A DNA stretch of 64,000 bases from Nitrospiraceae bacterium (GTDB lineage Bacteria > Nitrospirota > Nitrospiria > Nitrospirales > Nitrospiraceae): positions 45,208-109,207 of the forward strand of contig JABFSG010000002.1 of assembly GCA_013140715.1 (NCBI GenBank), in the 5' to 3' direction. Positions 1 through 7,785 of the stretch are shown in pieces. The position numbers and the translations under genes were made by a program. Every line of letters starts with the position of its first letter. Positions within the stretch are counted from its first letter, which is position 1. A model generated the notes under the pieces. The model did not search any database. It was not told the origin of the DNA and saw nothing but the letters and a program-made list of their open reading frames with translations.

Positions 1-189
1 GTTTAGTTACACCACAGGGCGACCATCGGTTCAGTTATCGGCCGTCCTGCCCATCTTAGTGGGAATCCACTCTCCATTGAAAGAACACAATAGGGCCGGT
101 TTTGCGCTCTGTGTGGCTAGCGCAATCGGATCAGCTGTGCTATAGACCGCTTCGAGTCGCGCCGAACCACCTCGAAAGATAATCGCAAG

Positions 190-1413
190 ATGCCGATGTC
201 CCTTGAGTGGATCTTCATCATCCTCTCCGTCCTCGTCATTCTGAGCGTGCTGACGATCAAGTTTTCGATTCGATTTGGCATCCCCTCGCTGGTCTTGTTC
301 ATTGCCATCGGCATGTTGGCTGGGTCCGACGGCCCAGGCGGCATCGAGTTCGACAACCCATTTCTGGTGCAGTCGATGGGTATCACAGCGCTCGTTTTGA
401 TTCTCTTTGCCGGAGGATTGGAAACGGAGTGGGCGGGGGTGCGCCCCATCTTATGGAGAGGGCTGTCACTCTCAACGATTGCGGTTCTGCTCACCGGGCT
501 GCTGGTCGGGGTCTTTGTCTCCTGGGTCCAGGGGTTCTCGTTCTTGGAGGGGCTCTTGCTCGGCGCGATTGTGTCGTCCACCGACGCCGCGGCCATCTTC
601 ATGATGCTCAAGTCGCGGAACGCCAATCTCCCCAAGCGATTGACCCAATTGCTCGAATTCGAGTCCGGCAGCAACGATCCGATGGCGGTGATGTTGACGA
701 TCGCGCTGATTCGACTGTTGATGGAACCTTCGACTTCGTTCGGCGAGCTGGTCGCATTCTTTGTCATGGAAGTGGTCGTCGGGACGGTGGTGGGTATCGC
801 GATGGGAGAGATCATGAGGCGAGCGTTCAATGCGCTCAACTTGCGAGTGGAGGGTATTTATCTGGTGCTCTCGGTTGCGTTGGTGCTCCTGACCTATGGT
901 CTGACCACGTTCCTGAACGGGAGTGGCTTTCTTGCTGTATACCTGGCGGGACTCAGCATGCAGCGAAAGCCGTTCGTCCATCAACAGAATGTCTTGCGTT
1001 TTCACGATGGACTGGCTTGGCTGATGCAGGTCACCATGTTTTTAATGCTGGGCTTGCAGGTATTCCCGGGGCGGCTCGTGCCGGTCGCCTGGGTGGGCCT
1101 CCTGGTTTCTCTCTTCCTGATCATCATAGTCCGCCCTGCGGCGGTTCACCTGGCGCTGGCTTTTTCATCGATGCCCTATCGAGAACAGACTCTTGTCGCC
1201 TGGGCTGGGCTTCGCGGATCCGTGCCGATTATTCTGGCTACGTTTCCCCTATTGGCCGGGGTCAAGCAGGCCGACACAATCTTCCACCTGGTGTTCTTCA
1301 TTACCCTCACGTCTGTATTCATGCAGGGGACGACCATTGCATGGGCGACACGATTATTGAGGATCGACGGGTCACCACATGATCCATCTGACTCTCATCC
1401 ACCCAAGCATTGA
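190..1413 (+). CDS. CPA1-type cation/proton antiporter, NhaP2-like, without C-terminal regulatory domain
   Basis: Inner-membrane antiporter predicted to exchange Na+ or K+ for protons. The 407 residues are nearly all hydrophobic, with about 11-12 membrane segments. The conserved core is visible: an STDAAAIF stretch near residue 136 and FESGSNDP near residue 156, whose Asn-Asp pair is the CPA1 ion-binding signature. A second conserved helix (LRGSVPIILATFPLLAG) lies near residue 340. NhaP2/CvrA proteins usually continue into cytosolic TrkA-C/RCK-like domains for about another 150-200 residues. This one ends just after the last helix, so it lacks that regulatory part. Two ATGs two codons apart are possible starts and no strong Shine-Dalgarno site is present. 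Substrate ion cannot be read from sequence. No operon partner on this strand. Confidence 0.85.
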   Translation: MPMSLEWIFIILSVLVILSVLTIKFSIRFGIPSLVLFIAIGMLAGSDGPGGIEFDNPFLVQSMGITALVLILFAGGLETEWAGVRPILWRGLSLSTIAVLLTGLLVGVFVSWVQGFSFLEGLLLGAIVSSTDAAAIFMMLKSRNANLPKRLTQLLEFESGSNDPMAVMLTIALIRLLMEPSTSFGELVAFFVMEVVVGTVVGIAMGEIMRRAFNALNLRVEGIYLVLSVALVLLTYGLTTFLNGSGFLAVYLAGLSMQRKPFVHQQNVLRFHDGLAWLMQVTMFLMLGLQVFPGRLVPVAWVGLLVSLFLIIIVRPAAVHLALAFSSMPYREQTLVAWAGLRGSVPIILATFPLLAGVKQADTIFHLVFFITLTSVFMQGTTIAWATRLLRIDGSPHDPSDSHPPKH

Positions 1414-1498
1414 AGCCTGGATAGAATCTCACAGAATCCCTCGACGAATAGAAACTCGTGAAGATTATCCGCTCCGTGACGGTGTTGGTTCAGCTGAC

Positions 1499-2437
1499 CT
1501 AGGCCGGCTCGGCGGTGAGTTCGAGTGACTCCAGCGGGGTCTCAATTGCTTCTGGCACTGCCTCAATCTGAAACCGCTCTCTTCGTATCTCGTTGCCGGT
1601 TCTATTCCGATACACCAGTTCGTCTGTGTCGAGATCATATTCTGGAATCTCGGCGCTCTCCCACCGTTGCACGAAGTAGTGGGCATAGAGGGTGTAAAGG
1701 CTGTGGTCTTTGCAGTTGTGCTGAAGGACGTATTCCGGCATGGTCTGGATATCCAGATCTGCGTGGTAATGCTGGAGCCAGAGATAATCACCGAGGATCA
1801 CCAGTTTGATCAGGGGAGCATCCGAGTAGAGCTTGAGCTTCACGGATTTTCCCATAGCCTTCAGCCGCTTGAGGAGCTGAATGCTCTGTCGAATCTCCTC
1901 TCGAAATGTGTCCAGCGTGAACTCAGGGTGGTTGATCGCTTGGATGCGCATGCTTGCTTCTTGACTGTAGGGATTCACCAGCATGATTCTGGCTCCCAGA
2001 CACTTGTCGAGTACGGAGGAAAGACCTCCCACCTGATCGACAAACGTGCTGTGACCGCTCGATCCAATGATCGAGATGGTCCGGCCTGTGCCCTGCTCTT
2101 CTTTGAGTTGTTTGATGCGCCGTTGCGCGCCCCGCGTGCGTCGTGGGAAGAATGAGACGAGGCCTGCGCCGGTCGCCACGGTCGCGAGGGCTCGGTCCCG
2201 CATGCTGCGGCGGAAATAGTTAAGACAGACGATCAGGAAGATCGCTACCGCCATTTCCATGGCGATGAGCGAGAACTTGTCATGTTCGACTCTCGACCAG
2301 AACGACAGAAAATATGTGGCGCTTACCGGCAACAGGAGCGCAATGCCTGCGCTCAGGGTGACGATGCCAATGTGATAGAGAGTCCCTGCGGCCTCGCGGA
2401 GGACTGTTCGAACTGTGGACCAGGAATCATGAAACAA
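1499..2437 (-). CDS. Membrane-anchored protein of unknown function with two N-terminal helices
   Basis: Not recognised. I place the start at a TTG at 2437 because AAGAGG lies 7-8 bases upstream and the reading frame before it looks noncoding (His/Pro/Ser-rich). An ATG start at 2668 in the same frame is possible but unlikely. The resulting 312-residue protein has two hydrophobic segments in the first ~70 residues. A basic cytosolic linker (FFPRRTRGAQRR) and a soluble domain of about 220 residues follow. That domain contains SIIGSSGHSTFVD, an Ala-Arg-Ile-Met-Leu-Val-Asn-Pro strand and several alternating strand/helix patches, which resembles the phospholipase-D-like fold of some effector or sensing proteins. 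No HKD catalytic motif is visible. The last ~40 residues are acidic. Function unknown. Confidence 0.7.
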   Translation of the reverse strand: MFHDSWSTVRTVLREAAGTLYHIGIVTLSAGIALLLPVSATYFLSFWSRVEHDKFSLIAMEMAVAIFLIVCLNYFRRSMRDRALATVATGAGLVSFFPRRTRGAQRRIKQLKEEQGTGRTISIIGSSGHSTFVDQVGGLSSVLDKCLGARIMLVNPYSQEASMRIQAINHPEFTLDTFREEIRQSIQLLKRLKAMGKSVKLKLYSDAPLIKLVILGDYLWLQHYHADLDIQTMPEYVLQHNCKDHSLYTLYAHYFVQRWESAEIPEYDLDTDELVYRNRTGNEIRRERFQIEAVPEAIETPLESLELTAEPA

Positions 2438-2770
2438 CGATGCACCTCTTGAAAATGTGAGAAACGATCCCCACGAACTTGTCGGGCTGGTCTTGCGAGC
2501 GATGGATAGGTACGCCTGAGGCGGAGTGCTCGGTCGATGCAGGACGGCTGCGTGCGGACAAAAAAAGATCGCGTCAGACTTCGTGTTTGCTGGAGGACTG
2601 CCGCCTCCGAGCACGGAAGGTCTTACGCGATCGACTGTCACCCTAACATGAAGGTGGTGATGATGCAAGGATTGCTTCGACAGATGGGGCCAGCGGCAAG
2701 AAGTGTCGTTCGTAGCGGGACTATCGTTGATTGCGAGATACGTTTCACGAAGAACGCTTCACGAGTCTCG

Positions 2771-3715
2771 TTATCGCAACCGTTCGCGGCCGTGGGGAGT
2801 GGTGAGATCTTGATCGGGACCGAGGGGGACGATACGGGTCGGATTGATGTCGTCGTGGGTGAAATAATAATGCCGCTTGATATGGTCGAAATTCACGGTG
2901 TCGGCGATGCCGTCAGTCTGGTAGAGGTCTTTGAGGTAGCCGAAGAGGTTCGGGTAGTCGGCGATCCGCCGAAGGTTGCACTTGAAATGGCCGTGGTAGA
3001 CGACGTCGAAACGCACGAGGGTGACGAACAGGCGCCAATCGGTTTCGACGAATTGCGAGCCGAAGAGATAGCGCTGGCGTGCCAGTCTGGCTTCCAGTTG
3101 ATCGAGGGCTTCGAAGAGACGCAACACAGCTCGTTCATAAGCCTGCTGCGATGTGGCAAATCCTGCGCGATAGACCCCGTCGTTGACGTTCTCGTAGATG
3201 AAGGTATTGAGGTCGTCGATCTCCTTCCTGATCCCCTCTTGATATAGATCGATCAGGCTCTCGGTGAAGCGATTGAATTCGCCGTTAAACATACGCATGA
3301 GATCGTCGTCGGAATTGGTGACGATGCGTTTCGTCACCTTGTCCCACAACACAGGGACCGTGAACCGCCCTCGATAGTGTTGATCGGTGGCTTTATAGGC
3401 CTGGCTGAGGAACTGAAAGCCATTGATGGGATCGAGCGAATGGCCAGATCCTTCGCGGAATGCCCAGCCCCGTTCATCGCGGATCGGGTCTACGACCGTC
3501 ATGCCGATCACGTCTTCGAGCTTCTTGAGTTTCCGCACGATGATCGTCCGATGCGCCCAGGGGCAGGCCCAAGAGACATAAAGATGGTAGCGGTCTTTCG
3601 CCGCTTGGTAGCCGGAACTCCCGTTTGCCGTCACCCAGTGTGTAAAGGCATCCGGCTGCCTGATGAAGGCGCCCTCGATGTTCTGCTCGTCGGGAAATTG
3701 TGCCTGAATGGTCAT
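2771..3715 (-). CDS. yqjG: Glutathionyl-hydroquinone reductase (Xi-class GST, YqjG/ECM4 family)
   Basis: Reduces glutathionyl-hydroquinones to hydroquinones in the cytosol using glutathione. The 314 residues match the family length. The signature CPWAHR is at about residue 51; its Cys is the catalytic thiol. It sits in the family context (YHLYVSWACPWAHRT), followed by a thioredoxin-like N-terminal domain and an all-helical GST C-terminal domain. That C-terminal part contains the typical segment YGSQFVETDWRLF-like (here FGSQFVETDWRLFVTLVRFD). It stands alone, facing away from the small-secreted-protein array. Assignment of the family is firm; the physiological quinone is unknown. Confidence 0.93.
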   Translation of the reverse strand: MTIQAQFPDEQNIEGAFIRQPDAFTHWVTANGSSGYQAAKDRYHLYVSWACPWAHRTIIVRKLKKLEDVIGMTVVDPIRDERGWAFREGSGHSLDPINGFQFLSQAYKATDQHYRGRFTVPVLWDKVTKRIVTNSDDDLMRMFNGEFNRFTESLIDLYQEGIRKEIDDLNTFIYENVNDGVYRAGFATSQQAYERAVLRLFEALDQLEARLARQRYLFGSQFVETDWRLFVTLVRFDVVYHGHFKCNLRRIADYPNLFGYLKDLYQTDGIADTVNFDHIKRHYYFTHDDINPTRIVPLGPDQDLTTPHGRERLR

Positions 3716-3763
3716 CGGTGGGCTCCTGCATTTTTACAATACCATATTATGAAGCAAGAGGGA

Positions 3764-3865
3764 GGAAGGGAGTGGCCAGGTGCCCTTCTTGCTCGCAGAA
3801 CGAGCACGATGGGAATGTGCTCGTTCGATGCGCGCAGTCAAGGGCAACCTCGGCCACTCCCTTCC
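3764..3865. repeat. Nested inverted-repeat element, family B, copy 1
   Basis: The outer arms GGAAGGGAGTGGCC (3764-3777) and GGCCACTCCCTTCC (3852-3865) are perfectly complementary over 14 bases. Inside, GAACGAGCAC (3798-3807) pairs perfectly with GTGCTCGTTC (3817-3826). A further imperfect arm (AGGTGCCCTT / AAGGGCAACCT) lies between them. The whole 102-bp unit can fold as one long cruciform. Part of the same sequence (CTTCTTGCTCGCAGAACGAG) recurs near 4070 and 6864. Confidence 0.8.
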
Positions 3866-4100
3866 AAGAAAGTTTAGGAAAGTAGAAGGCCCTTGCTTGG
3901 GCTAACGGCACGTCTATGGGCGAAGAGGCTGCCTTAGCAGACTCAGGGCGGGCAGGTGAAATAGCTGCCAGTGGGTGGGTGAAAAACCGCGTGCAGTGGG
4001 AGACCAATCAGGCCACCCATAGCGTGGAGGGAAACATGTGAGCTAGCTCGGAGGGAGAGGTGCCGGGTGCCCTTCTTGCTCGCAGAACGAGCACGAGGAG
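3866..4100. repeat. Degenerate family-B repeat material
   Basis: No gene seen. The stretch AGGCCCTTGCTTGGGCTAAC... from about 3888, and CCAGTGGGTGGGTGAAAAA from 3968, recur in altered form inside the copy at 6886-7029 (around 6930 and 6971). A 7-bp inverted pair CTATGGG (3914-3920) / CCCATAG (4016-4022) may be the outer arms of another copy. 4060-4095 repeats the CCCTTCTTGCTCGCAGAACG segment of copy 1. Confidence 0.5.
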
Positions 4101-4196
4101 GGGATGGAGGCTGATGATTTTCTGTGCTTGCGCAGCGCGCACGCTGAAAGGTGCTCGTTAGACGTGCGCAGTAGGAAATCAATCAGCCCCCATCCC
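4101..4196. repeat. Nested inverted-repeat element, family B, copy 2
   Basis: Outer arms GGGATGGAGGCTGAT (4101-4115) and ATCAGCCCCCATCCC (4182-4196) are complementary at 14 of 15 positions. The interior carries GC-rich inner arms built on TGCGCAGCGCGCACG. Related copies lie at 6886-7029 and about 7786-7883. Confidence 0.75.
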
Positions 4197-4263
4197 GAGA
4201 GAAAACGAACAAGTTTGGAGGGATTATTTGTGTTCATAGTCGTCCGATGTATGTTGGTGCGGA

Positions 4264-4292
4264 TTGACGGGGGCAATTCTGAAACGTAAAAT
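4264..4292 (+). promoter_or_regulatory. Sigma70-like promoter of small secreted protein 1
   Basis: -35 TTGACG (4264-4269), 17-base spacer, -10 TAAAAT (4287-4292). The same architecture and surrounding bases occur upstream of the other two paralogs. The predicted 5' leader is about 105 bases. Confidence 0.6.
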
Positions 4293-4300
4293 ATCCCGAA

Positions 4301-4345
4301 ATTCTCCACAGGAGAATGGTTGGCTATCAACCGGGAGGCTATCCC
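4301..4345 (+). promoter_or_regulatory. Tandem hairpins in the 5' leader of small secreted protein 1
   Basis: Three adjacent short hairpins follow the predicted transcription start. ATTCTCC-aca-GGAGAAT (4301-4317) is a perfect 7-bp stem. GGTTG-gctat-CAACC (4318-4332) is a perfect 5-bp stem. GGGA-ggcta-TCCC (4333-4345) is a 4-bp stem. They could stabilise or regulate the transcript. The other two paralogs do not show the same set. Confidence 0.45.
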
Positions 4346-4402
4346 ACAGGGGATGGTCGCTGGAGTGTCCATTCTGTTGGTTCAAACAAGGAGGTCGAGG
4401 AG

Positions 4403-4762
4403 ATGATGGGACGTATTTGGTTCATGGGATTAGGGATTGCGTTCGCGGGCTGTCTCAGCGTGGCGCCAGTTTTCGCTGGGGACAAGCCGGCGGCTGCACC
4501 AGTAGAGGACGGATCCAAGTTGATGATTACCTCTCCCAAGGACGGAGCGAAGGTTACTGACAGTTTTGATCTAAAGTACGAGTTGACTAAGGGCTCCCAA
4601 GCGACGCATGTCCATGCGTACGTGGACGATCAGTATCAGAAGGGTTTTGCCGGTACGCTGAAGGGCTTGAGCAAGGGGAGTCATAAGGTCACCGTGACCG
4701 GCGCCACAAAGGACCATGATCCTGTCATGGCCACCCATAGCATCACCGTCGACGTGCAATAG
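4403..4762 (+). CDS. Small secreted protein, paralog 1 of 3
   Basis: Not recognised as a named family. The start is ATG 4403, eight bases after a perfect AAGGAGG. The 119 residues begin with a signal sequence (GRIWFMGLGIAFAGCLSVAPVFA), probably cut after VFA near residue 23; the upstream FAGC is a poor lipobox. The mature ~95 residues read as one small beta-sandwich-like domain: SPKDGAKVTDSF, YELTKGSQATHVHAYVD, KGFAGTLKGLSKGSHKVTV, GATKDHD and a final ITVDVQ strand. The alternating pattern and SPKDG opening suggest an Ig-like fold; THVH could bind metal, which is inference. Flanked by its own promoter and terminator-like hairpin, and highly similar to the genes at 5028 and 7316. Confidence 0.85.
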   Translation: MMGRIWFMGLGIAFAGCLSVAPVFAGDKPAAAPVEDGSKLMITSPKDGAKVTDSFDLKYELTKGSQATHVHAYVDDQYQKGFAGTLKGLSKGSHKVTVTGATKDHDPVMATHSITVDVQ

Positions 4763-4787
4763 GGCTGCAACCAGCCGACTTCAAGGC

Positions 4788-4819
4788 CACCAGGGCCTCT
4801 TCTATGAGAGGCTCTGGTG
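4788..4819 (+). terminator. Hairpin downstream of small secreted protein 1
   Basis: CACCAGGGCCTCT / AGAGGCTCTGGTG, 12 of 13 paired, loop TCTATG. It is preceded by TTCAAGGC, which is conserved downstream of all three paralogs. No strong T-tract follows, so it may act as a 3' stabiliser as much as a terminator. Confidence 0.6.
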
Positions 4820-4940
4820 CGCCAGTTTCGCCAGCCTTTTCCAACTTTCCCCGCATTGGAAGAGGGGACCAGTTCGGCTCCCCTGCCTCTCCGTAGAACG
4901 TGCAGCATGAAGCTGCGTTTTTGTCGCCAGTCGGTGTAGG

Positions 4941-4969
4941 TTGATTGGGGCCATCTTGAAAAGTAGAAT
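4941..4969 (+). promoter_or_regulatory. Sigma70-like promoter of small secreted protein 2
   Basis: -35 TTGATT (4941-4946), 17-base spacer, -10 TAGAAT (4964-4969). It aligns with the promoters of paralogs 1 and 3. Predicted leader about 52 bases. Confidence 0.6.
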
Positions 4970-5027
4970 ATCCCATGACGATCCACGCAGAAGAAGGTAA
5001 GCAGCTGGTTCACATAAGGAGGCCGTG

Positions 5028-5393
5028 ATGCATGTGACGGGACGGATCTGGTTCATGGGATTGGGGATTGCCTTGGTAGGTTGTCTCGCGGGAACGCCAG
5101 TCTTTGCAGAGGATAAACCGGGGGCTCAACCAATGAAGGATGGGCCGAAGGTGATGATTACGTCTCCCAAGGATGGGGATAGGGTCAGCGACAGTTTCGA
5201 GGTGACGTACGAATTGACCAAGGGTTCCCAGCCGACACATGTCCATGTGTACGTGGACGACCAATATCAGAAGGGTTTTTCCGGGATGCTCAAAGGCCTG
5301 AGCAAAGGAACGCACCAGATTACGGTGAAAGGCGCTACGAAGAACCACGATGTTATGGCGGCTAGCCATACCATTACCGTTGAGGTGGAATAG
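5028..5393 (+). CDS. Small secreted protein, paralog 2 of 3
   Basis: Same family as the genes at 4403 and 7316. ATG 5028 lies five bases after a perfect AAGGAGG; an in-frame GTG at 5025 is an alternative. The 121 residues have a signal sequence ending in TPVFA. They also contain LVGC at about residue 20, which fits a lipobox, so it could be either a lipoprotein or a soluble periplasmic protein. The mature domain keeps SPKDGDRVSDSF, YELTKGSQPTHVHVYVD, YQKGFSGMLKGLSKG and GATKNHD, and ends ITVEVE. It is about 70 percent identical by eye to the other two. No catalytic motif is visible. Confidence 0.85.
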   Translation: MHVTGRIWFMGLGIALVGCLAGTPVFAEDKPGAQPMKDGPKVMITSPKDGDRVSDSFEVTYELTKGSQPTHVHVYVDDQYQKGFSGMLKGLSKGTHQITVKGATKNHDVMAASHTITVEVE

Positions 5394-5418
5394 ATCTTCG
5401 ACCAGCCAACTTCAAGGC

Positions 5419-5450
5419 CACCAGGGCTCTCTCTGAAAGAGGCCCTGGTG
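5419..5450 (+). terminator. Hairpin downstream of small secreted protein 2
   Basis: CACCAGGGC...GCCCTGGTG stem extended by CTCT/AGAG, preceded by TTCAAGGC. It matches the hairpins after paralogs 1 and 3. It lies 35 bases from the convergent symporter gene end and may serve both strands. Confidence 0.6.
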
Positions 5451-5484
5451 CCACGGCTCCATAAAAGTATTTCTAATCCAAACC

Positions 5485-6822
5485 TCAAACTTCCGCGCGC
5501 GCGTCGATCGTGCGCTCAGAGTTTTCAATGAAGGCTGCACAGACGACGTCGCCCATGACGTTTACCATGGTGCGGCCCATGTCGAGCAGACGATCGACTC
5601 CCAGCACCAGCGCCAGGCCATCCGGAGGAACGCCGACCTGCGCCATCACGATCATCAACAGGGGGAGTGAGCCACCAGGCACGCCGGCCGCACCGATCGA
5701 CATCAACACGCACAGGCCAATGACCAATACCTGTTCACTTAAGCTCAAGTCTACGCCGAAAATCTGCGCGATAAACAGCACCACGGCCCCTTCGAACAAG
5801 GCTGTGCCGTTCATATTCATGGTTGCGCCCAGCGGCAACACGAATCCGCACACGGACTCCCGCACCCCCAGTTCCGAGTGTGCGAGGCGCATGGATGTCG
5901 GTAATGTGGCGCTGCTCGATGAGGTAGAAAAGGCCGTCACCATGATGGGCATGGCCTTACGGAAGAATTCTACCGGGCTGCGACCGGCCAACCAGCGAAG
6001 GAGGATCGGATAGAGGCCTCCGACTTGGATCAGATAGCCGACCAATACGATGCCCACATATGCTGCCAGTTTGGCGAGCAGCTCCCAGCCAAAACGTGAG
6101 GTCACGATGAAGACCAAACAGAACACCGCGTAGGGGGCGAGCTTCATGGCGAAACCGACAATGATGACCATGATATCGGCGACGGTGTTGAGCCACAAGG
6201 TCATGGCTTCACGCCGGTCGCGCGGCAGGAGGGTCAATGCCGCGCCGAACAGCAGCGCAAAGACGATCAATGGGATCATCTCCATCCTGGTGATCGACCC
6301 CAAAATGTTGCGCGGGACGAACATGTCCAGGATCTGGTTCACGCGCGCAATCGGCGTGGATACCCGTTGGGCATCGGACGCTGCTTTTACACTGGCCGCG
6401 TCTGTCGCGAAATCGGACATGAGCCGGTCGCGCGTCTGCGCGTCAAAGCCGACGCCTGGCTCAAGCAGGTTCATGCCAATGAGCCCGATACAGGCTGCAC
6501 AGATCGATGTGAGGAGGAAGAAGGCCAGCGTGCGTCCGCCGATTCTGCCCAGCTGACGCAAGTCCCCCAGTCGTGCGATACCTGCGGCCAGCGAGGCAAA
6601 GACCAGGGGTACCACGACGAAGAACAGGATCCGGAGGAAGACCTGTCCTATGGGATGCGCGATGTAGGTGGAGAAGAAGTCGATAAGTTGCTGCGCGCTC
6701 TCGGAATTACCGGCCCAGGCCTTGGCTCCGATCCCGGCGATGGCTCCCAAGATGAGACCAGCCATGATCGAGTATTGCTGGCTCTTCGATCCGGTCATTG
6801 CGGCGATAGTACGTGCGCGCAC
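5485..6822 (-). CDS. Dicarboxylate/amino acid:cation symporter (DAACS family)
   Basis: Secondary transporter of the glutamate/aspartate/C4-dicarboxylate family (GltP/GltT/DctA type), driven by Na+ or H+. The 445 residues show the family signatures in order. A serine-rich hairpin TAFSTSSSSATLPT is near residue 295. GATMNMNGTALFEG is the NMDGT-type cation site with Asn in place of Asp. SIGAAGVPGGSLP forms the second hairpin, and DRLLDMGRTMVNVMGD is the last substrate-binding helix. Eight transmembrane helices fit. The start used is GTG/ATG-type at 6822; a second Met eight codons on is possible. It sits between paralogs 2 and 3 of the small secreted proteins on the opposite strand, apparently splitting the array. 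Confidence 0.93.
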   Translation of the reverse strand: MRARTIAAMTGSKSQQYSIMAGLILGAIAGIGAKAWAGNSESAQQLIDFFSTYIAHPIGQVFLRILFFVVVPLVFASLAAGIARLGDLRQLGRIGGRTLAFFLLTSICAACIGLIGMNLLEPGVGFDAQTRDRLMSDFATDAASVKAASDAQRVSTPIARVNQILDMFVPRNILGSITRMEMIPLIVFALLFGAALTLLPRDRREAMTLWLNTVADIMVIIVGFAMKLAPYAVFCLVFIVTSRFGWELLAKLAAYVGIVLVGYLIQVGGLYPILLRWLAGRSPVEFFRKAMPIMVTAFSTSSSSATLPTSMRLAHSELGVRESVCGFVLPLGATMNMNGTALFEGAVVLFIAQIFGVDLSLSEQVLVIGLCVLMSIGAAGVPGGSLPLLMIVMAQVGVPPDGLALVLGVDRLLDMGRTMVNVMGDVVCAAFIENSERTIDARAEV

Positions 6823-6885
6823 TCACACCGTCAACAGCTGCCTAGGGAGTGGCCAGGTGCCCTTCTTGCTCGCAGAACAGAGGAA

Positions 6886-7029
6886 GGGATGGAGGCTGAT
6901 GATCTTCTATGCTCGCGCAACGCGCGGCCTGAGAAGGCCCTCGCCCGGGTTAATGGCACGTCTTGGCGTGCCAGTGGGTGGGCGGGTGAGAAAGTTGCGC
7001 GCAGTGGAAGATCAATCAGCCCCCACCCC
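6886..7029. repeat. Nested inverted-repeat element, family B, copy 3 (with insertion)
   Basis: Outer arms GGGATGGAGGCTGAT (6886-6900) and ATCAGCCCCCACCCC (7015-7029). The interior starts like the other copies (TGATCTTCTATGCTCGCGCAA). It is longer by about 45 bases, which resemble 3888-3980 (GAAGGCCCTCGCCC..., GGCACGTCTTGGCGTGCC). The latter contains the perfect inverted pair GGCACG/CGTGCC. 6844-6875 repeats part of copy 1. Together this fills most of the 493-base gap between the symporter and paralog 3. Confidence 0.7.
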
Positions 7030-7178
7030 TGAAGAGGGAGCAAGCGAGCTTGGAGGGATTATCTGTACGCTCGATGGGCGCAGTGGGGCCAATAGGGGTG
7101 CCATTCCGAGGGCGACAAGCCAGTGAGTTTAGCGGGATCAAATGGGGAAGTGAGGGTTGTTCGATGTATCTGTGCGGA

Positions 7179-7207
7179 TTGATTGGGACCATATTGGAAA
7201 GTAGAAT
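7179..7207 (+). promoter_or_regulatory. Sigma70-like promoter of small secreted protein 3
   Basis: -35 TTGATT (7179-7184), 17-base spacer, -10 TAGAAT (7202-7207), aligned with the promoters of paralogs 1 and 2. Sequence upstream (GAGCTTGGAGGGATTATCTG, 7048-7067) also matches the region before paralog 1 (about 4210-4230), so the duplicated unit reaches at least 150 bases further upstream. Confidence 0.6.
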
Positions 7208-7315
7208 GCCTCAACATGTTCGACTGGAGAAGGGGCGAGCATCGGACGAGAGAATATGACGCAGAGAATGGTACGCTACAGGGTCAATTCGGCTGCTTTA
7301 AACAAGGAGGTTGTG

Positions 7316-7681
7316 ATGCAGATGATGGGACGTATCGGGATTATGGGGTTAGGGATCGCGTTGGTGGGCTGTCTCGGCGGAGCACCGGTCTTCGCAGAGG
7401 ATAAGCCGGCGGCTGCACCGATAGAGGATGGGTCGAAGGTGGTGATTATGTCTCCCAAGGACGGGGACGAGGTCGATGACAGCTTTGAACTGAAGTACGA
7501 GCTGACCAAGGGCTCTCAAGCGACGCATGTCCATGTCTATGTGGACGGTCTGTATCAGAAGGGTTTTTCTGGGATGTTCAAGGGCTTGAGCAAGGGGGAC
7601 CACAAGATTACAGTGCAAGGTGCCACGAAGGACCACGCACTTGTGAAGGCGAGTCAGACCATTATCGTCGAAGTGGAATAG
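7316..7681 (+). CDS. Small secreted protein, paralog 3 of 3
   Basis: Third member of the family. ATG 7316 follows a perfect AAGGAGG by five bases; in-frame GTG 7313 is an alternative. The 121 residues have a signal sequence with both LVGC (possible lipobox, about residue 20) and APVFA (signal peptidase I site). The mature domain has SPKDGDEVDDSF, YELTKGSQATHVHVYVDG, YQKGFSGMFKGLSKGD and GATKDH, ending TIIVEVE. Compared with paralogs 1 and 2 the invariant core is SPKDG, YELTKGSQ, THVH, YVD, YQKGF, KGLSKG and GATK. These residues are the best candidates for structure or ligand binding. Own promoter and hairpin. Function unknown. Confidence 0.85.
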   Translation: MQMMGRIGIMGLGIALVGCLGGAPVFAEDKPAAAPIEDGSKVVIMSPKDGDEVDDSFELKYELTKGSQATHVHVYVDGLYQKGFSGMFKGLSKGDHKITVQGATKDHALVKASQTIIVEVE

Positions 7682-7707
7682 TCTCCCGAGTAGTTATCTT
7701 CAAGGCC

Positions 7708-7738
7708 ACCGGGGTCTCTACTAAATGAGGCCCCGGTG
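7708..7738 (+). terminator. Hairpin downstream of small secreted protein 3
   Basis: CACCGGGGTCTC / GAGGCCCCGGTG, 11 of 12 paired, preceded by CTTCAAGGC. Relative to the hairpins of paralogs 1 and 2 an A-T pair has become G-C on both arms, so the stem is conserved by compensating change. Confidence 0.6.
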
Positions 7739-7785
7739 CGCGGCACTTGCCCAAACCGTTTTCAACTCTTTGCAAACAAGGGAGG

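Noticed and set aside
207..1382. A 391-codon + strand frame and long minus frames across the antiporter gene
   Set aside because: Shadow frames: Arg/His/Gly-rich, no domain, while the 190-1413 frame has membrane helices and CPA1 motifs.
2437..2668. N-terminal extension of the unknown membrane protein to an ATG at 2668
   Set aside because: The extra 77 residues are compositionally noncoding and a TTG with a good AAGAGG explains the start at the first membrane segment.
5485..6822. A transposon carrying the symporter into the secreted-protein array
   Set aside because: No transposase, terminal inverted repeats or target duplications at the gene borders; only the family-B repeats lie nearby.
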